Shown here: positions 27,701-37,400 of the stretch, in pieces | Layout: every line of letters starts with the position of its first letter | Position numbering within the stretch: the stretch's first letter is position 1 | Assembly: GCF_041734735.1 (NCBI RefSeq) | Contig: NC_134878.1 | Span: 19,159,202 to 19,223,201, forward strand | Origin: Babylonia areolata | Lineage: Eukaryota; Mollusca; Gastropoda; Neogastropoda; Buccinidae | Direction: 5' to 3' | Length of the DNA stretch: 64,000 bases | Program-made: the position numbers and the translations under genes | The notes under the pieces: generated by a model | What the model saw: only the letters and a program-made list of their open reading frames with translations | Databases searched by the model: none | Told to the model about the DNA's origin: nothing

Positions 27701-29477
27701 TAGTTTTGTCAGAATAGATCTTTGTATATTAAAAGAGATATTTTGGTTGAATATAATACTTCATGACTTTGTTAACTTTTGTGTATTACACACTTTTTCT
27801 TTGTTTTATTATTCAAATACTGTGTGATGACAAGTTAATCAGATTAAGGCTATATAAGGATTTGTAATGATGATAAAGGCTTATAATGATGAATGATACT
27901 GATGATGACAATGATGATGATGAAATGGTAGTAACAAGACTAATACACTGTAAAATATATGTTAGACAACCAGCTAAGGAACCAAGAAACGAATTAAGGC
28001 TGGAATAAGGAAGCAGGTTTCCAGAAAGGTAGAGGTTGAGCTGACCAGATATTTACCCTGCATACAATCATTGAGCAGCATACAAAGTGGAAGAAACAAC
28101 TCCATATCAACTTTATAGATTTGAGAACGTCTTTGACAGCGTCCACAGGGAAAGCCTATGGTGTATGCTTCATGCTTAAAAGATTCCACAGCAAACCGTC
28201 CTTCTCATCAAGAGCTTTTACACCAAGTTCACAAGCAAAGCAGGAAGCAAACACAATTCCAGGTGAAGACAAGAGTGTGTGCGAAGATGCACAATGTCTT
28301 CACTGCAACTTCACATGGCCATAGACTGGGTGATGCAAAGACCAACCGAAGACCAACCCAGAGGTATCAGGTGGACTGTCCTCTAAACACTGGAAGATCT
28401 TAACTTTGCAGACAACATGACACTGGTCTCCCTCACTCATCATCACACGTATGAAAGAGAAGAAAAACTGTCTCAGCAACTTTACACATCAAATAGGTCT
28501 GAAGAAAACATAGTTGATGGCATTGAACATTTCAAACTCGCCATCACCAATCCAAGAAAACGGAACGAACCTTCTCACAACTGAAGAACCTGTATACTTG
28601 GGCAGCATTGTCAGACACTATGGGGGAGCATGGAACGACATCAAGAGCCTTCTCAGCAAGGCCAGAATCACCTTCAGAATAATGACCAACATGTGGAGAT
28701 CCACCAGTACAGTACTGACACTAAGATGAAAATGTACTTCTGTACCTTCCACACTGCTTTATGGCTCAGAATGCTGGAGAATGACAGAGTGATCTAACGA
28801 AGTTGTCATCCTTCCACACGAAAACCTGGAGAATCCTGCAAATCTTCTGACCTAGCTAATATCATCTCCAGCTAACTATTCGCCCAGTGCAATCACAAGA
28901 ACATGGAGATCATCATCACGAAAAGGCGGTGGAAATGGAATGGACACATCATGCAAAGAGAACAAGATAACATCACCCGCACAGCAGCCCTTCACTGGAC
29001 ATCATACGGTAAATGCAAGAGAGGAAGCCCAAAGAACACATGGTGCAGAACAGTGAAAGGAGAACTCTAGACCCTGAAGCACACCTTAGGTACTATTCAG
29101 AGACCAGCTCAAAACAGACGATAGTGGCAGTTCTTCGTTGCTGCCATACATGCCCAGGGGCGTAATTAATGTGCAGTAAATACAATATTGTGCCACGGTT
29201 CATTATCAGAACCATCACTGTGCGTCAATTTTTCTCATTGTAAAAAATTCATTCTTGAATATATTACAGTAGACTAATAAATAGACAAACATTAAAAAAA
29301 AGAAAGAAAAAAAACGGAGATAAAAAAGCTTAATGTAAAGAGATGTTTTACAGTGCGTTCATCCACTCAATTCATTTGACTGCAATAGTAAATTCCTTGC
29401 TCCCTTGCAGACCAAAATCTTCAGAAACACTGGCAGACGATACTTGGATCCAGCCCAGTGACATAGATATGGTTTGA
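5463..29477 (+). CDS. CSPP1: CSPP1, centrosome and spindle pole associated protein 1, C-terminal part (17 exons)
   Basis: CSPP1 is a coiled-coil protein that binds and stabilises microtubules at centrosomes, spindle poles and the ciliary axoneme (family knowledge). Exons: 5463-5559, 5955-6113, 12773-12846, 14478-14565, 15173-15210, 15758-15831, 16663-16764, 19664-19771, 20351-20372, 22289-22395, 23532-23587, 23964-24037, 24682-24819, 25544-25644, 26995-27052, 27668-27698, 29411-29477. All have AG/GT borders and matching phases, giving about 463 residues and a TGA at 29475-29477. Family-like blocks are EEYRQDLELQI, the motif DPEKRPERLK in exon 2, RRRVEKIRREAEENRKEAER in exon 8, KPYYDTDEYRRRMMEE in exon 10, RRIYPDVPLTNRRLEEQQ in exon 13 and the C-terminal ETLADDTWIQP. 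Exon 1 starts in mid-codon, so the N-terminal part lies upstream. The exon 6 donor is uncertain: 15,831 has the better consensus, but ending at 15,801 is also in phase and avoids an odd hydrophobic stretch. I assigned it by remembered similarity to vertebrate CSPP1. Confidence 0.88.
5676..5932. repeat. (TG)n runs and (ACACC)n repeat in CSPP1 intron 1
   Basis: TG and TGTC-rich runs occupy about 5,682-5,870, followed by ACACC/CACAC units to about 5,930. The tract ends about 25 bases before the acceptor of the next exon at 5,955. Confidence 0.85.
6272..7912 (+). mobile_element. MITE-like element, long copy (copy A), with flanking direct repeats
   Basis: The element starts near 6,316 with GACTCACTTGTG-like sequence and ends near 7,880 with the inverse CACAAGTGAG followed by GGCCTTGCCTCTC. 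Its first 540 bases (AACCCGGTGTTCGGTTG, then TTGTTCAAACAGGAACTTC and so on) match three further copies in this window. It carries about 970 extra internal bases (about 6,860-7,826) that the others lack. It has no long open frame. Both sides carry GTTTTTCAGCAGTGTTTGG plus a GT run (6,272-6,310 and 7,881-7,912), which looks like an unusually long target duplication. Classification as a non-autonomous DNA transposon is inference. Confidence 0.65.
8880..9055. repeat. 32-bp minisatellite followed by (TG)n
   Basis: About four units of an AGAGAGTGTATACGCATGTG-type 32-mer lie in 8,886-8,998, then CG and TG runs to about 9,054. Confidence 0.85.
9246..9352. repeat. (AC)n-(CT)n microsatellite
   Basis: An AC run of about 90 bases, then a short CT run. 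Confidence 0.93.
9366..9490 (+). mobile_element. Short SINE-like fragment, third family
   Basis: The fragment contains AAGCGCGTTGGGTTATGC, CTGGTCAGGTATCTGGC and TTTGTCCGAACGCAGTGACG in order. The same word order recurs at 19,836-19,955 (+), 43,432-43,545 (-) and 48,797-48,920 (-), which shows a dispersed family. Confidence 0.65.
9519..9600. repeat. (AT)n-(GT)n microsatellite
   Basis: A short AT run passes into GT and GTCT-interrupted GT. Confidence 0.85.
10355..10560 (-). mobile_element. SINE-like fragment, second family, inverted
   Basis: The reverse complement carries GGTGGTCTGGACGTTAGTCA, then a GTGTATAGCATGCACTTAG block and AAAAGAACCCACGGCAACA. The same order is seen in the longer copy at 42,040-42,480. 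Confidence 0.6.
12060..12190. repeat. Pyrimidine tract (CTGT/CT)n
   Basis: About 130 bases of CTGTCTGT, CTCTCT and TTTCTTTC units on the + strand. Confidence 0.85.
13823..13884. repeat. (GC)n-(AC)n microsatellite
   Basis: An alternating GC tract is followed by an AC run of about 45 bases in CSPP1 intron 3. Confidence 0.9.
14226..14285. repeat. (TG)n microsatellite
   Basis: A pure TG run of about 55 bases. A second, shorter GT run follows at 14,652-14,688. Confidence 0.9.
15236..15735. repeat. Long CT-rich tract plus (AC)n before CSPP1 exon 6
   Basis: The intron between exons 5 and 6 is almost wholly CT, CTCC and CTGT repeats (15,236-15,620), then a pure AC run (about 15,668-15,729). The AC run ends less than 30 bases from the exon 6 acceptor at 15,757. 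Open frames through it on both strands are repeat artefacts. Confidence 0.9.
16545..16640. repeat. (GAT)n-rich tract before CSPP1 exon 7
   Basis: GATGAT and related trinucleotides end about 20 bases before the exon 7 acceptor. A similar GATGAT run follows the exon 6 donor at 15,836-15,870. Confidence 0.8.
16765..19663 (+). other. CSPP1 intron 7
   Basis: A 2.9-kb intron. The first 2 kb look like ordinary AT-rich intron with short GA and CA runs. The last 0.85 kb is the tandem array described separately. A CAG near 18,055 gave no supportable exon. Confidence 0.65.
18770..19640. repeat. Degenerate tandem repeat of roughly 75 bp in CSPP1 intron 7
   Basis: About eleven diverged units share GTGTAATAAATCGTGTATTC, AGTGACAAAGGCTATGGTAC, CATCGTAATTGATAATACCG and TCTATATATG blocks. 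Unit length varies from about 60 to 90 bases by eye. The last unit ends about 20 bases before the exon 8 acceptor. Confidence 0.8.
19836..19955 (+). mobile_element. Short SINE-like fragment, third family
   Basis: It starts AAGGCCTGACTGAGCGCGTT and carries GGCATCTGCTTAGCAGATGT and the ACACCTTGAGAAACTGAACT tail. It lies 60 bases after the donor of CSPP1 exon 8. Confidence 0.65.
20762..21275 (+). mobile_element. MITE-like element, copy B
   Basis: A 510-base copy begins TTTTTGACTCACTTGTGTAA and ends CACAAGTGAGTCTTGAAGGC plus CTTGCCTCTCTTG. It matches copy A over its first half and lacks the later part. There is no coding capacity, and I could not define a target duplication. Confidence 0.7.
21693..22242 (+). 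mobile_element. tRNA-headed SINE, subfamily with long second tail
   Basis: A tRNA-like head has A box ATAGCCGAGTAGTTAAAG and a degraded B box GCGTTAGAATC. The shared body follows (CCCTTCGTGTGTACACGCAC, TCAGCGTTCGGTGGGTTC, GCACACCCCCGAAAACG). The tail differs from other copies: GTCGGCTCTAGCCAGGTTGG, then AAGCGCTTAGAGCTTAGTCT and an ATC-rich end. GGCGCCTGGTGGGTAA is duplicated inside. Approximate target duplication is TATCACTGT on the left and TATCAGTGT on the right. Confidence 0.8.
22475..22619 (+). mobile_element. 5'-truncated tRNA-headed SINE with 25-bp target duplication
   Basis: Only the last 145 bases of the SINE are present, from CATACCCAGCATACACCCC through GCAGCCCACGAACGAAG. It is flanked by near-identical copies of TGTTATAAATGAAGGAT plus TGAACTGT at 22,450-22,474 and 22,620-22,645. 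It lies just after CSPP1 exon 10. Confidence 0.85.
22782..23141 (+). mobile_element. Full-length tRNA-headed SINE
   Basis: The head has A box ATAGCCGAGTGGTTAAAG and B box GGGTTCGAATC. The body is about 270 bases and the tail is GAAGAAGAAGAAG. Target duplications GTCAGTGACACC at 22,770-22,781 and 23,142-23,153 prove an insertion. Confidence 0.92.
23160..23350 (-). mobile_element. SINE-like fragment, second family, inverted
   Basis: The reverse complement contains GAGTGCTAGTCATTCGGATG and AGACGATAAACTGCTGAGGT, the core of the second SINE-like family. Confidence 0.55.
23620..23790. repeat. Compound (GT)n-(AT)n-(CT)n-(CA)n-(GA)n tract
   Basis: Successive dinucleotide runs lie in the intron between CSPP1 exons 11 and 12, starting about 35 bases after the exon 11 donor. 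Confidence 0.85.
25740..26060 (+). mobile_element. SINE-like element, second family, diverged copy
   Basis: The order of blocks is TTTGGATGAGACGATAAACT, GTGCAGCACGCAC, GAATCCACAGTAACAA, CCCCGGGGAGAGGAGCCCGA, then AAATATGTTGTGATAAAAG and an AATACAACACA end. It matches the copy at 42,040-42,480 block for block. Confidence 0.7.
27965..29165 (+). mobile_element. Decayed LINE (non-LTR retrotransposon) reverse transcriptase fragment
   Basis: Conceptual pieces in three frames follow the order of an invertebrate LINE reverse transcriptase: FIDFENVFDSVHRESLWC near 28,105-28,160, FADN (decayed F/YADD catalytic box) near 28,404-28,416, GSIVRHYGGAWNDIKS near 28,600, LLYGSECWRMTE near 28,758-28,795, a WKWNGHIMQREQDNITRTA block near 28,930-28,990 and a final AQNRR/WQFFVAAIHA-like end near 29,110-29,150. 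Several stops and frame changes make it non-functional. The 5' endonuclease half is missing. It sits in the last CSPP1 intron in the same orientation as the gene. The clade is uncertain. Confidence 0.85.
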
Positions 29478-30488
29478 CATCTTGCAGCCTGACACCTGCA
29501 TCATCAATAACCTGACATCATGGTATACACGTCATCAAGAGATGGAGTAATGGTGCCCAAACTCACAAGAACAAGGTGGAATTTTTGTAGAAGATTAATC
29601 GCCGATTTGGGTGTGTGTGTGTGTGTGTGTGATTCCACCACTTTGAGAGATTCAAATCTGACAGTTTAAATAGTGCAAATAATACTTTTTTGTGTGTTTT
29701 GTGCAAAATCAGAACTAATCATGTTTTCACATAAAAAGGAAATACTTTCCATTTGTGATTGTAAAAACAAAATTATTTTACAAATATAGGCCTGCATTTT
29801 AATTTAAAAAAACATGCACCCAAACATGCTAATGCATGTGCACTTGCACACACACATGCGCACTAGTTAACTATAATGTTCAAAATGACTGCCCCGTGCA
29901 ATCGGACCCAGTACATTTGCGGTTTTGTTAGCGTCTTCTCAATCATTGCAAATTGTCAAAGTTTTCAGTGCATTTTTCAAGATCAGAAGACTGTGCTTTC
30001 AGACCATTTACAATGAATATATGTTTGACTGTTCAGTATAGCGAGGTAAATATTGATTCAGAGATGAGCAGATAGACAGGAATATTTCCATGCATGCATG
30101 CTCACAGGAGGCACACAAAAACACATGCAGTGTGTGTACATGCATAGACACACACACTTTTTGTAAGACTGTAAAACAACACTTTCATTGGACACAGCAT
30201 GTGCCTGCAAATATTCATGTGAACCTGAGCATACTCTGCACATAACCAAGCATTTGTGTGTGTGTAATATTATTTATCAAACAGAATGGAAAACTTGCAA
30301 TTTATTGTTGACTGTGATAACGTCATACATCTTTTATATCAAAATACATGCGTCTTGAATGTGTATGTTTCTTTTTTCTCTATCATGGTGTATGTGTTGA
30401 ATGGATTGACGCATGTGTGCTCATGCAAATCTGTGCAGATAATTGTTTGTGTTATACGTGAAGGTGTGTGATGGGAAAGCAAGTGTGT

Positions 30489-30519
<31 letters not shown>

Positions 30520-31770
30520 CAATCTTTTCACTCTTATAAATTGAGAAATGTGATTCATTGATGACTGTGGTGGCTTTTTTCATGTTTTATATCAATGCAA
30601 GCCTCTCAAATGTACACATCCTTGGTTTCCTGTCCCATTGTGTATGTGGGGGTGGGGGTGTGCATGTGTGCATGTGTGTGTGTGTGTGTGTGTGCATGTG
30701 AAAGAGTGTGTGTACAGACATAATCTTGAGCCTTCCCCTTTTATTATCATCGATAACTTTAATAGGGTCTTAGCATGCTGTTTTCAAAAATTAAGTTTAG
30801 CCTTTATTTGCTTAAAAATATCCCACAAATAGTACCAGTGAATGTATATTCTGTTTACTGATTAAGTCCAATCATTGTTGGTATGCCCAGTGAATGACAG
30901 ATGAAATGATTACACCTGTGTAATATGTTAAACATTAATAAACATTAAGAACAAGGAAAAAAACAAAATATCTTTGTTTTCTTCATGCTTTTCACCTGTG
31001 CACACTTGATATGGTTGTTCCAATAGAGATGACATGTTGGACTGTTTAAGTATGGGTCACGAGTTTCATCCATTACGTGGTTCTTATCTGAAAATTACAA
31101 TCTGTTGTTTAAAAAAAAAAAAAAGCATTCTTGCACTCATAAACATGCATGCACCCATACAGGCCACACACTTAATCTGCCTGTAAGGTGCTCCTTATAC
31201 AAACAGACTTTCTCTCTTTATGACAGCATTCATTTTCAAACAAATGTGGTGCATTGTGCATTTTAATATTAATACTAGAAATAATAATCCAACTTATATA
31301 ACGCCTTTCCATGTAAGACATGCTCACCTGCGCTGAAAGTGTAAAACCCAATGAGTAAGACCAATATTTAAACATAAAATGAAAAACTAGCATCCATGAG
31401 TTATGTCTTTGCCTCTACTGTGCTGTTGATCAACACAGGTTCTGTACTGCTAAAAGTAGTATAAAACAATCTTGGACAATAAGTATGTGTGTGTGTGTGT
31501 GTGCATCCATGCATACAAATTTGTGTATGGATTGACTTGTCTTTGGTGGAGAGTGTGCTTGTGTGTGTGCCTCCATGTGTGGTGGTGGGGTGGGGGATGT
31601 GGGGATGGAGGGGGGTGCAGGGGCCATATGCGTATAAATGAGTAAAAGACTGCCTTTTCTGTGTTCAGTGTGCAAATTTGATAAGAATGAAATGGTATTA
31701 TCAAATTTAAAATGGTGGCCTTCTTTCTGAGATAGAAGTGATTAATGTCATTCTAACAGAGATTAAATTT
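29478..31770 (+). other. Probable CSPP1 3' UTR and downstream sequence
   Basis: AT-rich sequence with short GT runs and no supportable exon. The first AATAAA I find after the stop codon is at 30,937-30,942, so a long 3' UTR of about 1.4 kb is possible. Nothing else marks the transcript end. Confidence 0.4.
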
Positions 31771-33450
31771 CAAGATGTGCTTGCCAAATATGTCTCTGAA
31801 GGATTGTCCTAAAACAGAGTGTCATCCCAGACAGGGCATTCCAGAAACAAACCAGAGGAAGTCACCCAAAGAGGTCATCTCAGGACAAAGTGAAGCCAAG
31901 GTAACCATCCGTGAAGATGAACTGCAAGATGTCATGGAAGAAGGCATCCCCGTAGAAGACATCCCAGAAGATGCTTCAAAAGAAAGCATCTCAGCAGAAG
32001 GAAAATCAAGAAAAAGTGTCTCAAAAAAGCCTCTTCAAAGATGGTATCCAAAAGATGGTACCAAAGAAAACACTGAAAGTAGCCATTCCAGACTCAGCAG
32101 CCTGTAAGCCATCTCAGGAAAAATCATCCAAAAAGAAGATATTGCAGCAAAGCCATCACAGGTTGCAGATAGTGTGTCACGAGGAGAATCCCAGCACAAA
32201 TCATCTCCAAAACTCCTAAAAGGAAGGCATTCAATACAAGAAGGCATACTAGAAGGCATGCAAGAAATAATGTCAAAGAAAAAAATCTCTTGTGAAGGTA
32301 TCCCAACAAAGACCACCCATGATAAAAGCAAGTGCTCATTACAGAGAGTTGTCAATAAGAAAACATCACTGGAAAAAAATCCTGAGAGCATCTATGAAGA
32401 AGTTGTCCTTGATGAAATTGAAGAAGAAACATCACGGAAGAATCCATTAGCAGAAAGCATACCTAGGTATGACAGAAACAAATTATGGATAAGGCATCTA
32501 CAGAAACGGTTCTTGAAGAAGACAAACCAAAACAAAAGCATTGTATACTGCTACAGAGAAGATGTTCTGTATGAAGACAACCAAAACGAAGCATTGTATA
32601 CTGTTACAGAGATGTTCTGTATGAAGACAACCAAAACGAAGCATTGTATACTGTTACAGAGAAGATGTTCTGTATGAAGACAATCAAAACGAAGCATTGT
32701 ATACTGTTACAGAGATGTTCTGTATGAAGACAACCAAAACAAAGCATTGTATACCGTTACAGAGATGTTCTGTATGAAGACAACCAAAACAAAGCATTGT
32801 ATACCATTACAGAGATGTTCTGTATGAAGACAACCAAAACGAAGCATTGTATACTGTTACAGAGATGTTCTGTATAAAGACAACCAAAACAAAGCATTGT
32901 ATACCGTTACAGAGATGTTCTGTATGAAGACAATCAAAACGAAATATTGTATACTGCTACAGAGATGATGTTCTGTATGAAGACAACCAAAACGAAGCAT
33001 TGTATACTGTTACAGAGAAGATGTTCTGTATGAAGACAACCAAAACGAAGCATTGTATACTGTTACAGAGATGTTCTGTATAAAGACAACCAAAACAAAG
33101 CATTGTATACCGTTACAGAGATGTTCTGTATGAAGACAATCAAAACGAAATATTGTATACTGCTACAGAGATGATGTTCTGTATGAAGACAACCAAAACG
33201 AAGCATTGTATACTGTTACAGAGAAGATGTTCTGTATGAAGACAACCCAAAGAAGGCACCAGAAATTGTTCATAGGAGACATTCTGTAAGAAATTAAATA
33301 AGCATCTTAAAATGTTCCTAAGTCCACTGAAGGAAGACAGCCCAAAAAGTCACTGAATAATGGTCCAGAGAAGACATACTACAAGAAGAGAACCCAAGAA
33401 AGGATAATAATATGAGAAACAGCATTCCACAGGAAGGCAGTTCAGCACAC
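31770..33450 (+). repeat. Degenerate short-unit repeat with lysine/serine/glutamate-rich open frames
   Basis: The sequence is built from variants of GAAGGCATCCCAGAAGAT and TCAAAAGAAAGCATCTCAG words (roughly 15-18 base units) on the + strand. Three successive frames are open (31,775-32,107; 31,971-32,219; 32,174-32,677) and give S/K/E-rich protein such as IPEDASKESISAEG. I recognise no domain, and there is no clear start or splice context. It may be a decayed repeat-protein exon or a pure satellite. The later part is overrun by the 50-bp array. Confidence 0.5.
32540..33250. repeat. 50/53-bp satellite array with a 206-bp higher-order period
   Basis: About fourteen units share GATGTTCTGTATGAAGACAA, CCAAAACGAAGCATTGTATA and CTGTTACAGA. 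Units are 50 bases, or 53 when GAA is added. Variant units (TGTATAAAGACAACC; AACGAAATATTG) recur in the same order at 32,871 and 33,077, a spacing of 206 bases. Confidence 0.92.
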
Positions 33451-33454
33451 TAAG

Positions 33455-34499
33455 GTATTCATTGTTTCTTCCATTTCATTTATTTGAACATCTCATCACC
33501 ACTACCAAAGTATTCATTGTTTCTTCCATTTCATTTATTTGAACATCTCATCACCACTACCAAAGTATTCATTGTTTAATCCATTTCATTTATTTGAACA
33601 TCTCATCACCACTACCAAAGTATTCATTGTTTCTTCCATTTCATTTATTTGAACACCTCATCACCACTACCAAAGTATTCATTGTTTCTTCCATTTCATT
33701 TATTTGAACATCTCATCACCACTACCAAAGTATTCATTGTTTCTTCCATTTCATTTATTTGAACATCTCATCACCACTACCAAAGTATTCATTGTTTAAT
33801 CCATTTCATTTATTTGAACATCTCATCACCACTACCAAAGTATTCATTGTTTCTTCCATTTCATTTATTTGAACACCTCATCACCACTACCAAAGTATTC
33901 ATTGTTTCTTCCATTTCATTTATTTGAACATCTCATCACCACTACCAAAGTATTCATTGTTTCTTCCATTTCATTTATTTGAACATCTCATCACCACTAC
34001 CAAAGTATTCATTGTTTAATCCATTTCATTTATTTGAACATCTCATCACCACTACCAAAGTATTCATTGTTTCTTCCATTTCATTTATTTGAACACCTCA
34101 TCACCACTACCAAAGTATTCATTGTTTCTTCCATTTCATTTATTTGAACATCTCATCACCACTACCAAAGTATTCATTGTTTCTTCCATTTCATTTATTT
34201 GAACATCTCATCACCACTACCAAAGTATTCATTGTTTCTTCCATTTCATTTATTTGGACATCTCATCACCACTACCAAAGTATTCATTGTTTCTTCCATT
34301 TCATTTATTTGAACATCTCATCACAACTACCAAAATATTCATTGTTTATACGTTTTCATTTATTTGAACACCTCATCACCACTACCAAAGTATTCACTGT
34401 TTCTTCCATTACATTTATTTGAACACCTCATCACCACTACCAAAGTATTCATTGTTTCTTCCATTTCATTTATTTGGACATCTCATCACCACATCCAAA
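33455..34499. repeat. 55-bp satellite, 19 units, with 220-bp higher-order repeat
   Basis: Units GTATTCATTGTTTCTTCCAT, TTCATTTATTTGAACATCTC, ATCACCACTACCAAA start every 55 bases from 33,455 to 34,445. Variants GTTTAATCC (33,565; 33,785; 34,005) and GAACACCTC (33,620; 33,840; 34,060) recur every four units, giving a 220-bp period for three rounds. The 3' units are more diverged. Confidence 0.97.
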
Positions 34500-37400
34500 G
34501 TTTCACATCTGATAATGTAATACCGTGACAACAACCAACCAACCAAACAGGAACAAAAAATACAGGTAAGCAGATAAACCGACATCAGCATGAACCTTAA
34601 ATAAACCCACACGCAGAAACAAGAGAGAAAAAAACAGTTGATAAAAGTATGTACAAATAACAATATCAACAAACAAATAAGTAGCTAATTAAAAAATAAA
34701 ATAATAACATCTGAAGATCAGGAAAATGTGTCAAAGTCTCCAAGTACTTAAATGCAGTCAGAAAAAGATAATTTAGTAACTGTACACATTTGACACATCA
34801 TGTCTAAAAGTTAATAAAACATGTGGAACATGACTTCCATTCAAATAAGTGCAATATTGTTGCTAAGACTTAAGTCTAAAATGATATTTCACTGCAGGTA
34901 AAATATTGCATAAATTTTTCAAACATTTTCATAAAAAATACCCATCTCCTCAGCAGCACCTGATTCATAGATACACTGATCACATGTCATGGAAACAAAA
35001 AATAGTGGATTAGTTTACATCTGATCAACTGAATTAGTGGAATGACAGAATATTTGGCTGCTCATTTGTCACCCATGTAACCAGTGTTGAGAAAATAAAT
35101 CAATAAGTCTGTGGTTCCACTCATTGCAAAGTTTACATCTAGGTCAGTAGAATCATGCCCATATCAACAGGAAATGTTACTGCAGATCAGCAACTAGAAG
35201 TAATTGTGTGTGTGTGTGTGTGTGTGTTACTGAACTTACATGGTGACATGAGAGAGAATGAGCATTCAGACACAATCATGATGTTGCAGCATGTGAAATT
35301 TAAACACAGAAAAATTGTAGAATTTAAAAAAAACATTTTGGAAAACAGAAATATAACACCTTCATTTAAAAACCAGAAATGAAATTCAGAAACACCAGTA
35401 TGTTGCCAGTCAAACTCAGGTGCTGCTAGGGTCAAGCCCAGTGTGACCAACTTGTAGCCTGTTCATCACTCCCTTCAGATAATAACTGGCAGGTGAACCC
35501 TGTCAAGTCAAAACCTTCCAGTACACATTGACCAATGTCAGATGTTCTGATTAGTGCCATAATATTGATATTCATTTAACCTAAAGGAGTTTAAAAAAAC
35601 AACAAGAGATCTAATGGTCATCATGGAGAAGGTGTCAAGACAGTTTGTGGACAATTCAGGATTCAGGATGGATTCACTGTGACATTAATTGCATTATTCT
35701 TGGTACAAGAATGATCTCAAAGCCAATACTAAAAACTGAGACACTTGTCTAGATTTCAAATGGAATGTTTCATCATTAAAATGTAGATCAGGTTCAATCA
35801 TGCCATGGGTAAAGTAGAAATATTTAAAATATGTATGCCATGAATAAATCACAGCATGCACCATGCAATAAGTAATCTATGAAATTTACAAATTTCAGAA
35901 ATACATACCTGGGTCCCCATCTCATGAATTCAGTTGTATCAAAGTCACAGTGTACTGTAACTATTACTTTCTCTCTGATCAGTAGAATCATGTTAAACTC
36001 TGACAACAATCATGAATGCCATCAGTAGCAAAAGTAGTCAGCATGCATTCCTTTTTATTCTCCAGCTGCAAAATACCCTTCTTACAGTTTCTTTGGAAAG
36101 GTATAACAGCACACCTTCAGTGCGAGAGAGGAGAAATGCTTCTGAGACAACCAACCCTGGTTTAGTATATATATAAAAAAAAAAGGTTGTAAATACCTTC
36201 CACTACCCCATGGCTAAGTCAGGTAAAAAAACAACAACAACCAACTATACTATCAGTGTAAAAAATCAAATGGAAATGTTTTATAACCCTGGTGCATTAA
36301 CATATCAAAACTTTATCTTCTTCCACGCACAATACTTCACATATTTTACCCCATGAGATACTATATAAATTGTAATAACTGACATTAGAACCCAAATGGG
36401 GCATGATTTCTGATTCACAAATTTTAGAAGCCAATGGTATTTTAAAAACAAGTTGCCAGCAGTCTATTCAAAAAGTCCGTCAAGTATGATCACCATCTGA
36501 TGAAAATAGGAGAGAAAAATCATATAATAGGAAATATAACAATTCAAAAATAAAAATTACAATGTCATAAGGATATGCTTGTCAGCCCAGTTTCCATAGC
36601 AGTAGCTCTCTTTACACAGAAAGCCTCTTGATTTTGATTTCTTTATAGAACATTGAATGTACAACATTTTCATATTTTCAAAGTAAGGCTAAAACACATA
36701 CATTTGATACTTTGTGACATGTTCTAATAAATATTTGTTTCTGGAACTTATAGCTTCATGTATATTTCAGCGACAAGACAAATATCTGAGCTTTGAGTGA
36801 AATAGAATGTCTGACAGCAAAATCAGGAATGCCTTTAAGAACAGGAAAGGGGAATAGGTAGTTCTTAGCCACAAAATGGATACAATCAGAAAAAAGCAAC
36901 ATAACAAACTGAGTAAAAGTGAACTTCCTGAACACTTTCAAGATAACAGAAATACACACATATATTTGCACAAAGCATAGATATGAGAAAGACCACACAC
37001 ACACACACACACACAGAAAGAAGAGATGTCATCTTTCACTTGGAATATGTAGGCAGCATTCTCAAAAATACTTTAAAAGATCAAAAAATAGTGTAATTCT
37101 ATTTTACAGACAATGGCTGCCCTCACCTCTCATTTTAAAAATGTATTACAAACACATCAACTTGTAAAAAAAAAAAAAAAAAAAGTTTAAAAACAGCAGT
37201 TCAGAAAAAAAAGTTTAAAAACAGCAACTCAGAAAAAAAAGTTTAAAAACAGCAACTCAGAAAAAAAGTGAAAATAAAGACAATGCAAATTTAACCCAAC
37301 CAATGACAATGATATAAAAGTAATCTAATTTACATCAGGTTAGCACTCTTGCTATGCATCTCAACATATGTTTCGGGTACAGCGCAAAAGTGGACTCCGT

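Noticed and set aside
33455-34499. CRISPR-like or protein-coding reading of the regular 55-bp array
   Set aside because: Units are contiguous with no unique spacers, so it is a satellite; the period is not a multiple of three, so frames drift.
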